NCBI GenBank assembly: GCA_009760855.2
Contig: WPIO01000025.1
Coordinates: 1,409,501-1,473,500, forward strand
Direction of reading: 5' to 3'
From: Cristatella mucedo
Lineage: Eukaryota; Bryozoa; Phylactolaemata; Cristatellidae
DNA: 64,000 bases
Below the pieces are notes generated by a model that saw only the letters and a program-made list of their open reading frames with translations, did not search any database and was not told the origin of the DNA. This document shows positions 1 through 11,741 of this stretch, piece by piece (the first letter of the stretch is position 1; each line of letters opens with the position of its first letter). Position numbers and translations under genes: made by a program.

Positions 1-470
1 GAAATAACTCAAGAAGAGTAGGAAGTGGCTGGTGAGGGATTTGAGGAAGTAACTTCGCACATCTGATACAACGCTCTGGATGGCTGAAATGATGCGCCCT
101 CCGCTGAGTAGACGTTATTACCACATTTTGAAGTGGGTTCCCAATCTGTTGCTAAGCAAGCTTCGTCAGCAATGGTCTGCTCGGAATGGAACATTTCAGA
201 GTAGTGTCTTAAGTGGTGGATGACAGCGTTGTAGTACATTCAATTTTCCCCAGTTTAAATGAAGAACAAGCCATTGTAAGTTTTATGAGGGTGGGCTGAG
301 CTTTGCCTCTATAACTGTTCTGAGCAACAGTCATCGACCCACTTCAACCTCAGCCATAATATACAGGATTTTTAATTTTACTATACTGCTGCGTAACTTC
401 TGATACTTTATTTGGTAGCCAGCCAAAACTCGATGACATGGTTATTACCTCTTTGAGTTGTATAAACGTT
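1..470. other. Unassigned stretch
   Basis: No recognisable gene or repeat family. A minus-strand open frame of 76 codons (9-239) has a plausible composition but no motif I recognise and no clear splice sites, so it is not called as a gene. Confidence 0.3.
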
Positions 471-479
471 CTTATCCTT

Positions 480-1170
480 TGAAAAAGCTGGGCTACGCAA
501 AGAAAGCTATTATGCCACTACAGCCCGGACTATGGAATATGGCTGCGAGAGCTGGTGCTGCGTCCCAGCGGTTTGAGCACGTGTCACCTTTGCTGGAAAG
601 AGCGAGGATTGGTTGCCAGTTGAGCAAAGGATACCTGAGCAAGTTCTTACGCTGAGCCCATTACAAGGCCCGCCACTTGACTTGGCTCTCTTCGACCACT
701 CTCACGTCAGACTGCTGCATCAGTTTCAGCCTGTTCTTTCCCACTCGGGTCCTGTGTGGACATTGGCAAATTAGCTACAGCTCCATTCCTCTAAGCCCGA
801 GAGACGTTGTGCAGCAGAAGAGGCTTTGTAGCTCTGCGGGTCCTGAGACTGTGGGAACTCTAGCTTCCACCAATTTCTTTACAAGCTGACCATCTACTCT
901 CCAGCTGCCGACTACTGGCACATCTTTCAGCGGTCCTGAGACTGCTGCTTCTATGCTGCACTACCTCAACTGCTCTCTAACTCTGCTATGCTTCCACTTT
1001 CTCTTTTGTTTGCGTGAGACGAAGTCTGGTGGCTATTCTCGAATGCGTACCAAGAAAGCCGCTTAGGCCATTGATTGCCCTTCTCCCCAAACTCCTGCAT
1101 GCTACCATGGTCTTTTGCCAGAAAAGGGTTACTGACGGAGATACACACACACTTCGCAATAATCCACCCT
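480..1170 (+). mobile_element. LINE alpha, 3' part (CR1/L2-type reverse transcriptase C-terminus)
   Basis: A decayed 3' piece of a non-LTR retrotransposon. Broken frames read the tract following the reverse transcriptase thumb (residues like RFEHVSPLL, then LLHQFQP-like) and the final domain typical of CR1/L2/Rex elements. The same sequence recurs at 10.2-10.7 kb (minus), 35.8-36.3 kb and 59.95-60.56 kb (plus), all ending near the same point. Several stops and frameshifts make it inactive. The 5' end is truncated. Confidence 0.7.
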
Positions 1171-1329
1171 AGACAGAACAGGGCGTTAGTTATAATTTTA
1201 GCAGCAGCCACCGTGGTAGACGAATCCTGCCGATCCATTTTAATGCGTGGGAGTATCAACGTCTGCTTTCAGCTGATAGATTGAGCAGGAGGACCAGGGC
1301 GGTGCATTACCATCATTATTTTAAAAAAT

Positions 1330-2140
1330 TGGAGTTGAAAAACTGCCGCTCAAAATCTGGCTCCGCCATCTCCTGTTGAATCTGCACGTAATCTAGGTGT
1401 CCTGTTCAAGAGTGACCTTTCATTGAACGATCACATCATCCCTCACGGTCAATTCTGCCGACTTTCAGCTTCCTGCATTAGCAAAAATTTGGGCTTGTAG
1501 GCAGCGATAATAAATCCATGACAGTCAATGCATCATTTTGTCCAATGTGTCATTTCGTCTCGTCTTCTGTAACTCACTGCTTGCTGGTGTCCCTGCGTGC
1601 AATCAGAGGCGCCTAGCTGGTGCGAAACTCAGCTAGGCTCGTCGATGACGTCGCCATTGGCACATTCGCGCGCGCACAAGTACACCCACTTCTCGCCGAC
1701 ATGCAAGCAATCAAGCAGCACATCTGACTTCAAGGTTATTCTTACTTGTACGGCTCTTCCATTCTCCTGGCTCTAACCTATCTATTAAGAACTACTCCCC
1801 AACTTGGTGAAGGAATATAGTTCTGCTATTCTGACTAGAATCGTTTAGCGCCCACTCCTTACCCGAACCTCAAATCAGATTCCCCGGAGACCAGTGGCTT
1901 TAGTTCGTATGCTTCAAAAGCCTGGAAATCACCGACCTAGCACCACAGCGATTCCCTGACATGAGGACATCAAAGAAGCTTAAGGCACACCATTGTTAAG
2001 CTTCAGTGGTTCTTTGTGATTCGTTCTTCGTGTGCATATCATTTGGTCAAGCTTTTTCTATACATCAAAGGGTACCTAGAGAGATTGGAGTTCTCCAATG
2101 GCGCTATACAAGCGATATTATTATTACTATTAGTGGTTAA
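1330..2140 (+). mobile_element. LINE beta, 5'-truncated copy with 3' tail
   Basis: Broken frames show the thumb-region motif ESARNLGVLFKSDLSLNDH, then a region equivalent to the family's YCNSLLAGLP motif (around 1565-1600). Near 1890-1920 is an AFSSYAPKAWNSLP-like C-terminus. The copy closes with the beta tail (CTAGAGAGATT...GGCGCTATACAAG) and ATT repeats at 2067-2140. Stops and indels make it non-coding today. Confidence 0.65.
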
Positions 2141-3480
2141 AATACACGCGTTGAGCCCAGGGGACGGGTATCGATCGTGCCACGACGGAGAGCACTTCAC
2201 ACCTCGTTTCATTTCAATGCACATAATAATCCACTGCCAGAACACGTGATGAGCGCACAGTATAGTATCGCCGTTCTTTCAACGAACTTTTTGTTGGATA
2301 ATGTTTGCGGTGTTTGCCAAGTTGCATAAGCATTGGCATGACGGCCTGCGGCGGACAAGCGCTACCTCAAGCGACGACCGCCGAATGTTAGACTTGTAGC
2401 TTCCTGGAGCGCACGTTCGGATCTTTGTGACCGCTTTAATGACGTTCTAGATTCTGGAAGAAGCGCGCGAGTACTGCTCAGACGAGTACTCGTCAAGGTC
2501 ACTAGGCCCTGGTTGGTCGGGTCACCACTCGAGGAATCGGCTAACTTTCTGGGAAACCTGGAGCGGTTTCGGTCTCAAACCGTTGGGTTCTTATCCCAAG
2601 AGTGAGCTCGTGATCTACTACATTTCACGCCTTTAGATCTTTCATCGCAACTACCGCTCCAGGCTCGGCTCCAACACACAAGATGCCAGCCCAGGGCTAT
2701 GGAACAACGCCCGCCAGCGACCGCCGATATCGCTGAACCCAAAGGATTAGAGTCACCAGACAAGTAAACGCCTCCCGCCTGAAGCCACCCAAACTATTTC
2801 CGGTCGGTCATCAGCTCCAGGCGGAAGCTGCAAGCGAGCGACAAATAGCCGTGCTCCTCCAGCCCATCCATGGCGGACTGCAGAGTTCGCCTATGGCAGG
2901 CAGATCTTGGCGTGTCTGGTGCCAGCAGCGAGACCAGGCCGGAGCGGGAAAAAAAGGCGACAGAGCAACGGCAGCCTCCGGGGAACTCACATTTCGTGCG
3001 ACCGTCTCACCGGCAAATACAACTGCTCAACCCCATCCACCTCGGGCTGACAGAGGATTTTATTATTTTATCATCGGCTGGATTTTATAGCACCGACAAG
3101 CATACTTCAAGGCAAGAGCTTTGAACATAGCGTCTCTTTTGATATTGAGACTTTCCGGAAGGGAATTCCTCCGCCAGCTGGAGCCTAGAGCCCCTTACCC
3201 GAGGCAGCTGCCACGGTGGCCACGATGTCCGGCTTGCTGCTCATGGCCGGAGTACATTGATTACACATAAATAGGAAGGTTTTCACAAAGCCTTACACAA
3301 GCAGTAGCCGAGCGAACGTACGTCTGTCGTTGAAAAAAGCGAAACGTCTGAGACTTGCTTCAGTACATCCGTCAATATCGCACCCGTACCGCCCGGCCCG
3401 AGAAGCGCGAAGCTTCAAACTTCGGGCTTTGGGTCCTCTCATGCTAGCATTCACGGTTACACCTCCGTTTGATCATAGTC
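2141..3480. other. Unassigned stretch
   Basis: Moderately GC-rich, especially 2500-3250. Two overlapping plus-strand frames (2851-3090 and 2870-3124) and a short minus-strand frame (2575-2763) are open but match no family I know and lack convincing splice sites. Nothing else is visible. Confidence 0.3.
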
Positions 3481-3499
3481 ATGGATTCATACCTGGTAG

Positions 3500-3735
3500 A
3501 AGGAGGTGATCCAGGATTTTCAGGTTGAGGCCAAGGTCGAAATGTTTTCAGAGTTGGGGCAGAGTACACTGCTTCTGCCACTCGGGCCTGAGGAGGTTTG
3601 CCCCAGGGTAGGTCACTTCCCTTTGTCTATGGGGGAACAGTGGGATCTGCTCCTTCCCCTCCCCTCTGCTCCATGCTGGACTTTTAGTCAATTGGGCAGC
3701 AGGTCACAGGGGCCAAGGACGCTCGATGTGTAGGG
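3500..3735 (+). other. Open frame in a GC-rich but CpG-poor patch
   Basis: A 75-codon plus-strand frame (3506-3733) lies in a patch that is GC-rich yet almost without CG dinucleotides, unlike the CG-bearing sequence on either side. The translation is rich in Leu, Pro and Gly with no motif I recognise. It could be an exon, an inserted sequence of different history or chance. Confidence 0.2.
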
Positions 3736-4039
3736 CGAAGAATCACATAGCTCTGATATAATTATACCTATAGCAATGAGATCTTGAATAGAGCGCTAAG
3801 ACAAGGGCATTGAATCTCTACGTACTCTGAGTTTGCTGAAAATTAATCGTGCCAATTTGCTGGCTATACGATGCGGCAACGGAGCTCAGAACGCTTACGA
3901 GCTCAGACGATTCCAGACGGGTCCCTGGCAAATGCGCCAGGAATACGAGAATTTCAGCATCTTTTAAAAATAGTCAGGCCCATGTCGCAACGTCGGTCAG
4001 ACTTGGTGAGCTTTGAACCAAAAGGCGCGTGAAGAGTTT

Positions 4040-5345
4040 GAGATGGATTACGGAAACGTAGATGACTCAGGTCCGAAGAGTGGCCGGTGCGATGCTGGTC
4101 ATACGGGGAATATCTCGGATACGCAGGCTGTAAAGAGAATGGAGAATATTACAGACGTGAGTAAACAAAACCTTCAATTCCATTCCTCTTAACGCTGGAA
4201 ACTTCTCACCATGACCGATGGGAAGGTACTTCCTTCGAGAGACTGGCAAGCCTATAATTCTGGTGCATGTGCAAGATAACGAATGAAGTGCGAAGGCTCT
4301 AATTGATAAATATCAAAAATTTTCCAACGATCGACTCGACCACTAATACATTAGACAGAGTCAATGTAGCGGTGAAACCAGCTAACTATCAAGAAAAGCG
4401 AAAGCGCTTTGACTGCAATGATTCACCGGGTATTGCACCTATTAAAAAGCGTCGTCCGCCTCTCAGACGCGAGTTTGTAAGGAAGTAAAAAAAACTAAAG
4501 GCATCGGTGACAAAGGCTAGACAACACCAAAGGCTTACGACACAGTAGTGCTAACTGCCAAGATCTTGACGCGCGGCTGCTACGGTGGAATTCTGCTCAA
4601 CGGCGGCAGGTTCTTTATTGTTATGAGTCGATATTTTGTGAAACGATCCTTCTTTCAATCAGGGCCAGCCAAATGAGCTCTGTTTCAGTTTTCGGAAGAT
4701 CGTGCAGTGTTCTACAAGCGCACTCCCCGACTCGCAGTAGCGGTTCCGAGCTCCCGAAGCGGAAATGATCTCATCAACGATCTTACCAGTCATTTTTCAA
4801 CAAATATTCAAGCGCCTCCTTCGCAAGAAGTAGCGGCGGCGAATTCCGGTGGGTCAGCGGTGGATCGCCAGCTCTGGCGAGAGGGCAGCGCCAAGCTTAG
4901 CTCATCGACAACTAGCTATTCAGTTTCAGCTTCTGTACTCGTTCAGTGACCTTGATCCGCTAAGGGCAATAAAGCCGATCTCCTCACTTAAAGACGACTG
5001 GTGAGAGAAAATCCTGCTCTGTGGCCACTAGACAGCAGAGCTCGACTCTAAAAACTCATAACACGGTCTTGGCACATCTTTTGTATCTTTCCAGCATCGA
5101 GCGTTTTCCCCACAACCCCCGATCGTCGAGGCTGCTATTTTGGATGATTCTCTTGACTCGGCTCGCTAGCTCTTATTTTCCGTCGATACACGAGTATGAA
5201 GAGCGGCCGCCAGATGCGCTCTGAACTCGGCGGAAATTCGATCCGCTGTTGAAAAAACTCAAGAAGAAATTAGCAAATGCGTGATGCTACAAGCTTTGTC
5301 GCGTTACATGTTGAACCAACAGTACTCGATTGGTGATTCAACCTG
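4040..5345 (+). pseudogene. Decayed coding sequence of unknown family
   Basis: Consecutive protein-like segments occur in different plus-strand frames. They are an acidic opening at 4043-4195, a basic Lys/Arg stretch ending KKRRPPLRREF (4303-4488), a Ser-rich segment at 4707-4949, a short FSDLDPLRAIKPISSLKDDW-like piece near 4940-5000, and a helical piece rich in Glu, Gln and Lys at 5219-5330 (EKTQEEISKC). Each ends at a stop or frame change within 50-80 codons, which is how a frameshifted coding sequence looks. The basic patch could be a nuclear or nucleic-acid binding signal. It might be a gag-like or accessory protein of a mobile element or a host pseudogene; I cannot identify it. Confidence 0.3.
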
Positions 5346-5654
5346 AAGACCTTTTGACATCGTTTGTAGTCTCATTGGTCCTTTCCTCTCATGATCAAAG
5401 CTGATTAAGTCATCGCGAAGTGATGATAAAACCGGAAGGACGGCCCTCATTATTAACGACTGAATAATGAAATTTCGCCATTCAACTCTTTGATTTTGCC
5501 TCAAAACCGAATTAAAAAAGTACCCTCCGGAAGTGGGTCTTGCTAATGGAACTCTCTTTGCTCCTGAAACAACCGGTGCAGCTGCATCTTTCCGATCTTT
5601 TCAAGCTTGCGTCTGCTCCTCTCAGCACTGCTGCGCTCCGCGAACTTACAATCG

Positions 5655-5805
5655 AGGTGGTTAGGTGCTCGCCCCGACCCAAGGTCAGGTGTATGTGCCC
5701 AGTGACCCGAGGTCGTGAGCCAACCCCATTGGCATAAGAGGCTTGCCTGAGATAAAGATTAAGTTCTCTTAGGGCGCTATACAAATAAATTATCATTTTC
5801 CCCTA
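5655..5805 (+). mobile_element. SINE-B copy (tRNA-derived, beta-LINE tail)
   Basis: Head GGTGCTCGCCCCGACC with a degenerate B box, then the tail AAGATTAAGTTCTCTTAGGG-CGCTATACAAAT. The same head and tail occur reversed at 13725-13862 and, more diverged, at three other sites. Confidence 0.6.
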
Positions 5806-6556
5806 GTGTGTTCTGCATGCTTACCAGAGCATATGCCCGAAACACATGTCCAATATGCATAGTCACCAGCACATGCAGTGTGCCTTCGTGAATGTTTCTG
5901 TGCGCTTGTCTTACCTGTTGCAACAGCAACAAAGCACTAATCACGAAGCCAAGCTTCAGCTTCCCGTACACTTCGGATGCGCCCTACTTATGTCGTCGTC
6001 TTCCTTTCTGAGAGAGTTCCTTACCACCGGGGCCATCCTTCGGAACAACGATTTTCCCTGTGCCAGGAAGCAGCCTCCAGTGTCGAACCAAAGGCAACAG
6101 CACAAAGACGGCAGGACTCCAACGTCGTAATCCTGACAGTTAAGGATCGCCCGTTTAGGATTCAGACACCACGCACAGCGGGAATTTACCTCTCCTTACT
6201 TCGCGTAAGCAAACGTATTCATCTCGGAGGCTTGCCAGGTTTCAACGCAGCCTCTGGTCTACCAGCAGGATCTCTTTAACATGATTACGTTACTAATGGT
6301 CTGATTGAGGGCGGCCTGAGTCTAACTTATAGGTCGCGAGCGGACGAGCGCGTTACCATGGACCGTGTTCTGCTGAATGTGTCGCCTGTTCGCAGACTTC
6401 TTCCATGCAAAGGTACATTAAGAAGCGGTATCGAATCCGTCAGAAGAATCCGCTTCCGCCGGCGTTTACCTAAATGTCTAACGCTTTTCACTGCCACCCC
6501 CTCAACGTGCATGGGACAGTAAAAAAGCTTTTTTAGGCACATAAATATATAATAAA
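5806..6556. other. Unassigned stretch
   Basis: Several overlapping open frames of 76-100 codons occur on both strands (5846-6279 plus, 6327-6566 minus). None shows a recognisable domain and no repeat family was seen. Confidence 0.3.
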
Positions 6557-6586
6557 ACACACACACACATATATATATATATATAT
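6557..6586. repeat. Compound (AC)n(AT)n microsatellite
   Basis: A short AC run passes directly into an AT run, the same arrangement as at 14.1 kb and 63.1 kb. Confidence 0.95.
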
Positions 6587-6599
6587 CGTTAATCTCTTT

Positions 6600-7035
6600 A
6601 TAAAGAACTTAATCACCCAATCCGAACTTTTTCAATGTCTCCACAGAGGTCAAATAATGGGTTTGAATTGCTTAAAAGAAGAGCCCCTTAAATATGACCC
6701 CAAGGGCCTTGATTTACATGATTTTACCTCATTCATACACGGCCAACCTATCCATAATTTCAGGCCAAGTAGGTTCAACGTGGAAGACTGTTTTGAGAGT
6801 GAACTTCCTTTTTCTTTCAATATCCGTACAAAAACTTCTGGTCGAAGCTCAATCGGGCGCTTCAAGACGTGCTCTCTAAAAAGCCACGCAGAGCTGACAT
6901 TTATTCGAGACAACTTCCTTATTCTGCTCCCGGTCATTTCTTGAACAAGTCTCCCTGAAAACATTTCATGTACATTTTTACCTATGAACCTCTGGAGAAA
7001 ATATATTTCACGGACCCTCTGAAGCATAACCACAG
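6600..7035 (-). other. Open frame of unknown coding status
   Basis: A 127-codon minus-strand frame (6650-7033) is the longest here, but the plus strand is also open for 95 codons over the same bases. The minus translation is basic and unremarkable in composition, without a motif I recognise. Either frame, or neither, may be real. Confidence 0.2.
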
Positions 7036-7039
7036 ATAC

Positions 7040-8039
7040 TCCTGCGCTGGTTACTGAGAAATTGCCTGATAACTGGCCAGCAGCAACATTCCCAGCCTTG
7101 CTAGGTTCGGTTGGCTTTCAGGACCGGACGTAACTGTGAGGTCGCTGGAAGCCGGGGTCAGTTCTGATGGCCGGATGTGCGGTGACGTGGGGTTGCGGGG
7201 TGGTGAGGAGAAGTTGGCGACAAGTCGACATTATTTGGGCTCCCGGTCTCGCCGAGTTATGCACCTGGATTCGTGCAGGCGTGCTTCCCGGCGGTGCTGC
7301 CACACGCAAGCATTACCCAAGGCCCGAGCAGGGCTGGATAGCACGCTCGTTGGTTTCCGTAAGTCCGCGTTCCCGTGTGGCAGTGTTCAGTGACCCCCTA
7401 CGTGTTGGCGTCGGCAGGCTCTCGACTACTGGTAAGTTATCGACTCGGACCAGCAAGCAGTTACTCATTATATTAATACATGTAGCCAGCGGGTCTTCGA
7501 CGGCGTACGCTCATCACTGTTGATTCAGTCCATTTTTAAGCAGCGAGGACTGCAGAATCAAATAACCAGCGTAGCACGTTTGTTCCGCGCTTTGCTGCGT
7601 CGTCTCACACCCAGTGTACTGTTAGGACCCTCCCTGTAGATTTGTTTTGTTCCCCTGTTGTTGTTGGCGCATGCGTTATTATAAGGGGTTTCACTGACTG
7701 CCGCTCATGTTACCTAGCTCAGCAGCATGTGGTGAGCGGCAGCGTGACTTCGGTATAGCAGGTTTGGCGGGAACTAGCGCTGACCCCTGGAACTCAACTA
7801 CACATTTAATTCTAATGCTGGCTCACAGCAGGGCATTTTCTAGATGATATTTCTCTTCGACATTAGTGGCACACGATCGTAAGGTCAAATTACCGGGCTG
7901 AAGTGAGTAATTCTAAGGAAAGCGTCAAGCGAAACTTCCTTAGACAAATGCTGTCCTTTATGCAGAACGAATTCCCATTGCGACAACTTCGTCCTTCAAA
8001 TATAACGAGATCAATTTTGTAGGCAAAAAGTGTCGCACT
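7040..8039. other. Unassigned stretch
   Basis: GC-rich at 7130-7420 with a 118-codon plus frame (7167-7523) and competing frames, none recognisable. The remainder to 8.04 kb shows no gene or known repeat. Confidence 0.3.
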
Positions 8040-8077
<38 letters not shown>

Positions 8078-8080
8078 TAT
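8040..8080. repeat. (TA)n microsatellite
   Basis: About 40 bp of TA repeats with one TG interruption; shorter TA runs follow to about 8.13 kb. Confidence 0.95.
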
Positions 8081-8159
8081 CGCATGCTATATATGTACCG
8101 CCCATATATAACAACCTATATATATAGTCATAACGAAAAACGGAAGTAAGGGTATAGCG

Positions 8160-9018
8160 GGGTGAGCGAGCACCCGCGAGTAATGCTGGACTCCATTCGC
8201 GACCACACTCGTCAGGACATCTCTCGGCTTAATGGACGCGTCGCCTAACGCAACTAACGGCGCTGAGAAGCTGAGGACCCTGCTGCCTTTGGTTATCGGC
8301 TGCAGACCGAGAGGCTACGCGAGGAGTTTCGGCTCCGGTCGCTCCTCGCCTCTCCGAGCCAACAACGACCAGATTTGCCGCATCCCAGGCCACCGGCCTT
8401 CCGACTGTGCGTAAGCTTTCGCGCCGCAGGCATGCTGGGGTGGAAGGAAAGAGGGGCGGCAGCAGACAGCCGATGGGGGCCCAGTGTGACGATGGGGCGT
8501 TGAACGCACACACCCACCGATAGAAGCCAGCTCGTCGAGATCGCCGCAGAATGAATGACACCCTGGGCGGCCTGACCCGTTACAACCCCAGTAGGCCGGA
8601 GGCGAGAGGGCGGCCGGCGATGGTCGATCGGACGCCGCTGGCGCCAATCCCAACGGCAGGCAAGGTCCCCTGTCAAAGGAGTCGCTGTGAATGTCTGGCG
8701 AGGAGCGTGATCACTATCGCTCGCTGGCTCACGCGGCTCTATCATTACTGCATCGCCAGATTCAGGCTCGAGGATGGACAAATCGCCTTCACGGTGCTTT
8801 CTTGAGTGAACGTGCAGAGCCAAGCGGGCGTGGCTGGTGCCACGCGCCAGCTCGGCTCAGCTCAGCTCGCCGCGGTGGCGCAATCGGCGCAGCGAAGCGG
8901 CTGCGAGACTGGGTGGGCGGCAAAGAAGCGGACTCGCTCCAGGTGGCTCACTTCGGAGAAGCCAGTGCAAGTCCTGGCAGGGGTTGCTTGCACACGTAAT
9001 GACCGGCAAGATGGACTG
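8160..9018. other. GC- and CpG-rich block without a recognised gene
   Basis: CG dinucleotides are frequent. Long open frames overlap on both strands (for example 8293-8823 minus, 176 codons; 8691-8999 plus, 102 codons), as expected when stop codons are rare in GC-rich DNA. None has a domain I can name. The block could be an unmethylated promoter or first-exon region; that is inference. Confidence 0.3.
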
Positions 9019-9019
9019 G

Positions 9020-9075
9020 CTCTCTCTCTCTCCCTCTCTCTCCTGCTCTTTTTCTCTCTCTCTCTCTCTCTCCTG

Positions 9076-9107
<32 letters not shown>

Positions 9108-9123
9108 GGCACAGTCACGTTAG

Positions 9124-9178
<55 letters not shown>

Positions 9179-9187
9179 CTCTCTCTC
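9020..9187. repeat. (TC)n microsatellite, interrupted
   Basis: Two long TC runs (9020-9107 and 9124-9187) separated by a short non-repeat patch. It borders the CpG-rich block to its left. Open frames across it are repeat artefacts. Confidence 0.95.
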
Positions 9188-9431
9188 AGACCGCTCCGCC
9201 TCGCTTCCACCTTGCGGCGCCGCATCACTGGGCTGGAACAGTCCTCCCGCACTACGCGGCTGCGGGCGATGCGGCCAGTGCAAGGCGTCCCCTCGTATAG
9301 TTTGATTCACCGGCACGAACTCGACGACGCGCGATTCCCCGTAGACTAGCAGAGTCCAAAAGAGCTCTCGCAGCAGCGCCGACGAGATCGACAGCTATCC
9401 TCATTTGCGGAAAGTAATCTTTGCTGATTTA

Positions 9432-9585
9432 AAAGCCTCGTTTGTTTATAGCGACAGAAGAGCCTTATCGGCTATCACCACCGCTTGCAGTGGGCAATAA
9501 GGGATCGCTCAACCACAGGATTTGAAACTACGACCTCGGTCGTGAAGAACGAGCACCTTACCAGTAACGGTCACACAAGAAGGCA
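9432..9585 (-). mobile_element. SINE-A copy
   Basis: Carries the family's conserved body (plus-strand text TATCACCACCGCTTGCAGTG) and a degenerate tRNA-like B box further right. In sense orientation the tRNA-like head lies to the right and the AGGCTGT-type end to the left. Confidence 0.6.
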
Positions 9586-9599
9586 GGTCATTACCGCCG

Positions 9600-10204
9600 C
9601 GGGCTACAGGGAGACTTTATTCACACGACCGCTGTGCCCCGCGTCCCCATCACAAACCTCAATTCTGGGTCTGCCCGCTCGGCTCCTCCATCCCGGAAGA
9701 GGCCCGGCCAATCGAAGGCGGTCTAAGCTACATCAAGGCGGTCTAAGCTACATCAATGGTGGGCCAGCGTGCAGCAGCCGAGTGCCGGCCTGCAATCAAA
9801 CTACACCTCACCTTGACCTGGTCCGATTGAGATGTGGTCAATCGTAAATTTTTAAAGTTCAAGGCAACCCGCGACATGCGTGCGCTTGAGATTGTATTTA
9901 TGCGCTTGTTTTTAGCTGGAGATCGGTGCCGAAATTTGGCCACTTCGTTTGGACAGCGGTTGGTAGCGAACGAGTTCTTCTTCTTCTCCTCCAACGTCGA
10001 GGAGTCTGTGGCCGTCGTCGGCAGTCTGAGTCGTCGGCAGTCTGCTGTCAGTTTTCTACGGGTATCACTATCACTGATAGTGTTGATATCGACCGACTCT
10101 ACCCGTGCTGGCTAGCGGTCGGCAGGAGAGCGTTTTTTTCGGAATCGTTCAAAGAGGTCTACCGGAAACAGCTACGCGGTTACTTGAGCAGTCTGCAGCG
10201 GTTA
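9600..10204. other. Unassigned stretch with short tandem duplications
   Basis: A 20-bp unit is duplicated in tandem at about 9717-9756 (GGCGGTCTAAGCTACATCAA twice). A GTCGTCGGCAGTCTGA-like unit is repeated at about 10013-10045. No gene recognised. Confidence 0.4.
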
Positions 10205-11555
10205 ATGTAATTGCAATGATCTCCATCTGTAACTCCACAAAGACTCTGCCGGTGTTACGCAGGAGAGTTTTGTATAGCGTACTCACAGCCAAAGTGGCTT
10301 TCGGTACGCGTTCGGTAGCCAACAGATTTCATCTCACGAAACGCAGAGAAAGTGAGAAGCATAGCTAAGTCAGGAAAACAGTCGTGGCAGTGGCTGTGGA
10401 GGTGAGTAGCATGGAAGTGGCAGCTCAGGACGGCCGGAAAGGATGCTTCGTAGTCGGCAGCAAGAGGACAGTTGTCGCTGCATAATAATCGTGGCAGTGA
10501 GTGCCGCAGTCTAGAACCTGCGCAGCAAAAGCTTCTGCCGCTGACGGTCTTTAAGCTGAGGCATGGAGCAGCTAATTTATTTCCCATACAGAATCTGAGG
10601 GCGCGAGGATGCTTAAACTGGTGCAGCAATTCAGCGAGGTATGAAGGAGCCAAGCCATGGCGGGTCTTGTGGGTCAGTAAAGGAACATTGTTCTGTATCC
10701 GTTGATTAACCGGCCAGCCGCCCTAGCTCTTTTAGCAAAGAAGACAATTGGTTAAACCCTTGAGACATTTAAACTAGCCTTGGAGCCATATTCAGTACGA
10801 GTTGCAGTGGCCAACTGGCCTTTTTTGGTAGCCATGCCAAAATTAAATTTGCAATTATCTAGCCGAAACGGAATCAGGCGGCTAGTTAAATGTTTTGCAA
10901 GCCACCGTGGAATATAGTTCCTAATCTTAAATAGGGATTGGACGTGAAAGCTAACTGTGGAAGCAGTCTTCTTAATGAAGCTTTTAAAATTTAGGCATCT
11001 GTTGAAGAGGGCACCTAATTCCGAGCACACTGTGATAGTCGCACAGCAGCACAATGTATTAGAAGAGAAAGTCCTTCTAGTCCTGCTATACTTTTTGGGC
11101 GCCCTATGAACAGCAGTTCCGTCTAAACCTTTTTTAGTTAAGGAAATATGCCGACATCCGGGATTAAATTTCTGCTAGGCAAAAATTTAGTTTATCAGTT
11201 GCTGCAGCAGTATTCTTCGGTCTAAATGACAAATACAGCTGAGTATCGTCAGCATAAAAGTGATAGCTTATTCCAGGAGCCTGAATAACTTTCCCCAGAG
11301 GTTCAGTATATATAAAGAACAGCAAAGGACTGAGGACGAATGCTTGTGGGACTCCAGAGGTGACTGGTCTGGGTGAATGTAACCTGTCCCACACACGGCG
11401 CGGATTGAAAACAGTCGGACAAGTGCGATTCAAACGGAAACGGCATCGGAAGGATAAGTAAGCCACACTGTCTCGGCCCAGGAATGAGGTACTTGCCAAC
11501 GAAGACCAAGGTAGTGGACTCCATCCCTGGGAAAGCGCATGGATAGAGATACATT
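10205..11555 (-). mobile_element. LINE alpha, longest copy (reverse transcriptase palm to 3' end)
   Basis: A 5'-truncated CR1/L2-type non-LTR retrotransposon read on the minus strand. Reverse transcriptase converts the element's RNA to DNA at the target nick. Visible in order: the SGVPQ motif and the catalytic YADDTQLYL block (within 11164-11499), then the thumb region with FKSFIKKTAS and a degraded RLDYC-like motif (10752-11054). The C-terminal domain PSYLAELLHQF follows (10255-10653), then the shared alpha 3' end near 10210. At least one frame change lies between the palm and thumb blocks and further stops follow, so it is inactive. No endonuclease domain is present because the copy is truncated at about 11.55 kb. 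Confidence 0.85.
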
Positions 11556-11741
11556 TCTCTTAAGAGCGCTAAGAAAAAGAATACGTAAAAGTCAACTCGC
11601 TGCCGATAATTGTTTAGCGGCTAAAGCACTGAGGCTGGCTAGGAGTGCTATACATTATGGCATCGGCTGTCTAGTTTTGAAGCAGCCGCCTTTTCAAGCG
11701 TGCCTCGTTGTGAGCTCTTTACTCTCGGTGAATGCTCCTTA

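Noticed and set aside
3500-3514. AAGGAGGTGATCCAG matches the complement of the bacterial 16S rRNA 3' end
   Set aside because: Only 15 bases match and the flanks do not continue as rRNA; chance or an unrelated sequence is more likely.
8293-8823. 176-codon minus-strand open frame
   Set aside because: GC-rich block where several strands and frames are open; no domain, low-quality composition.
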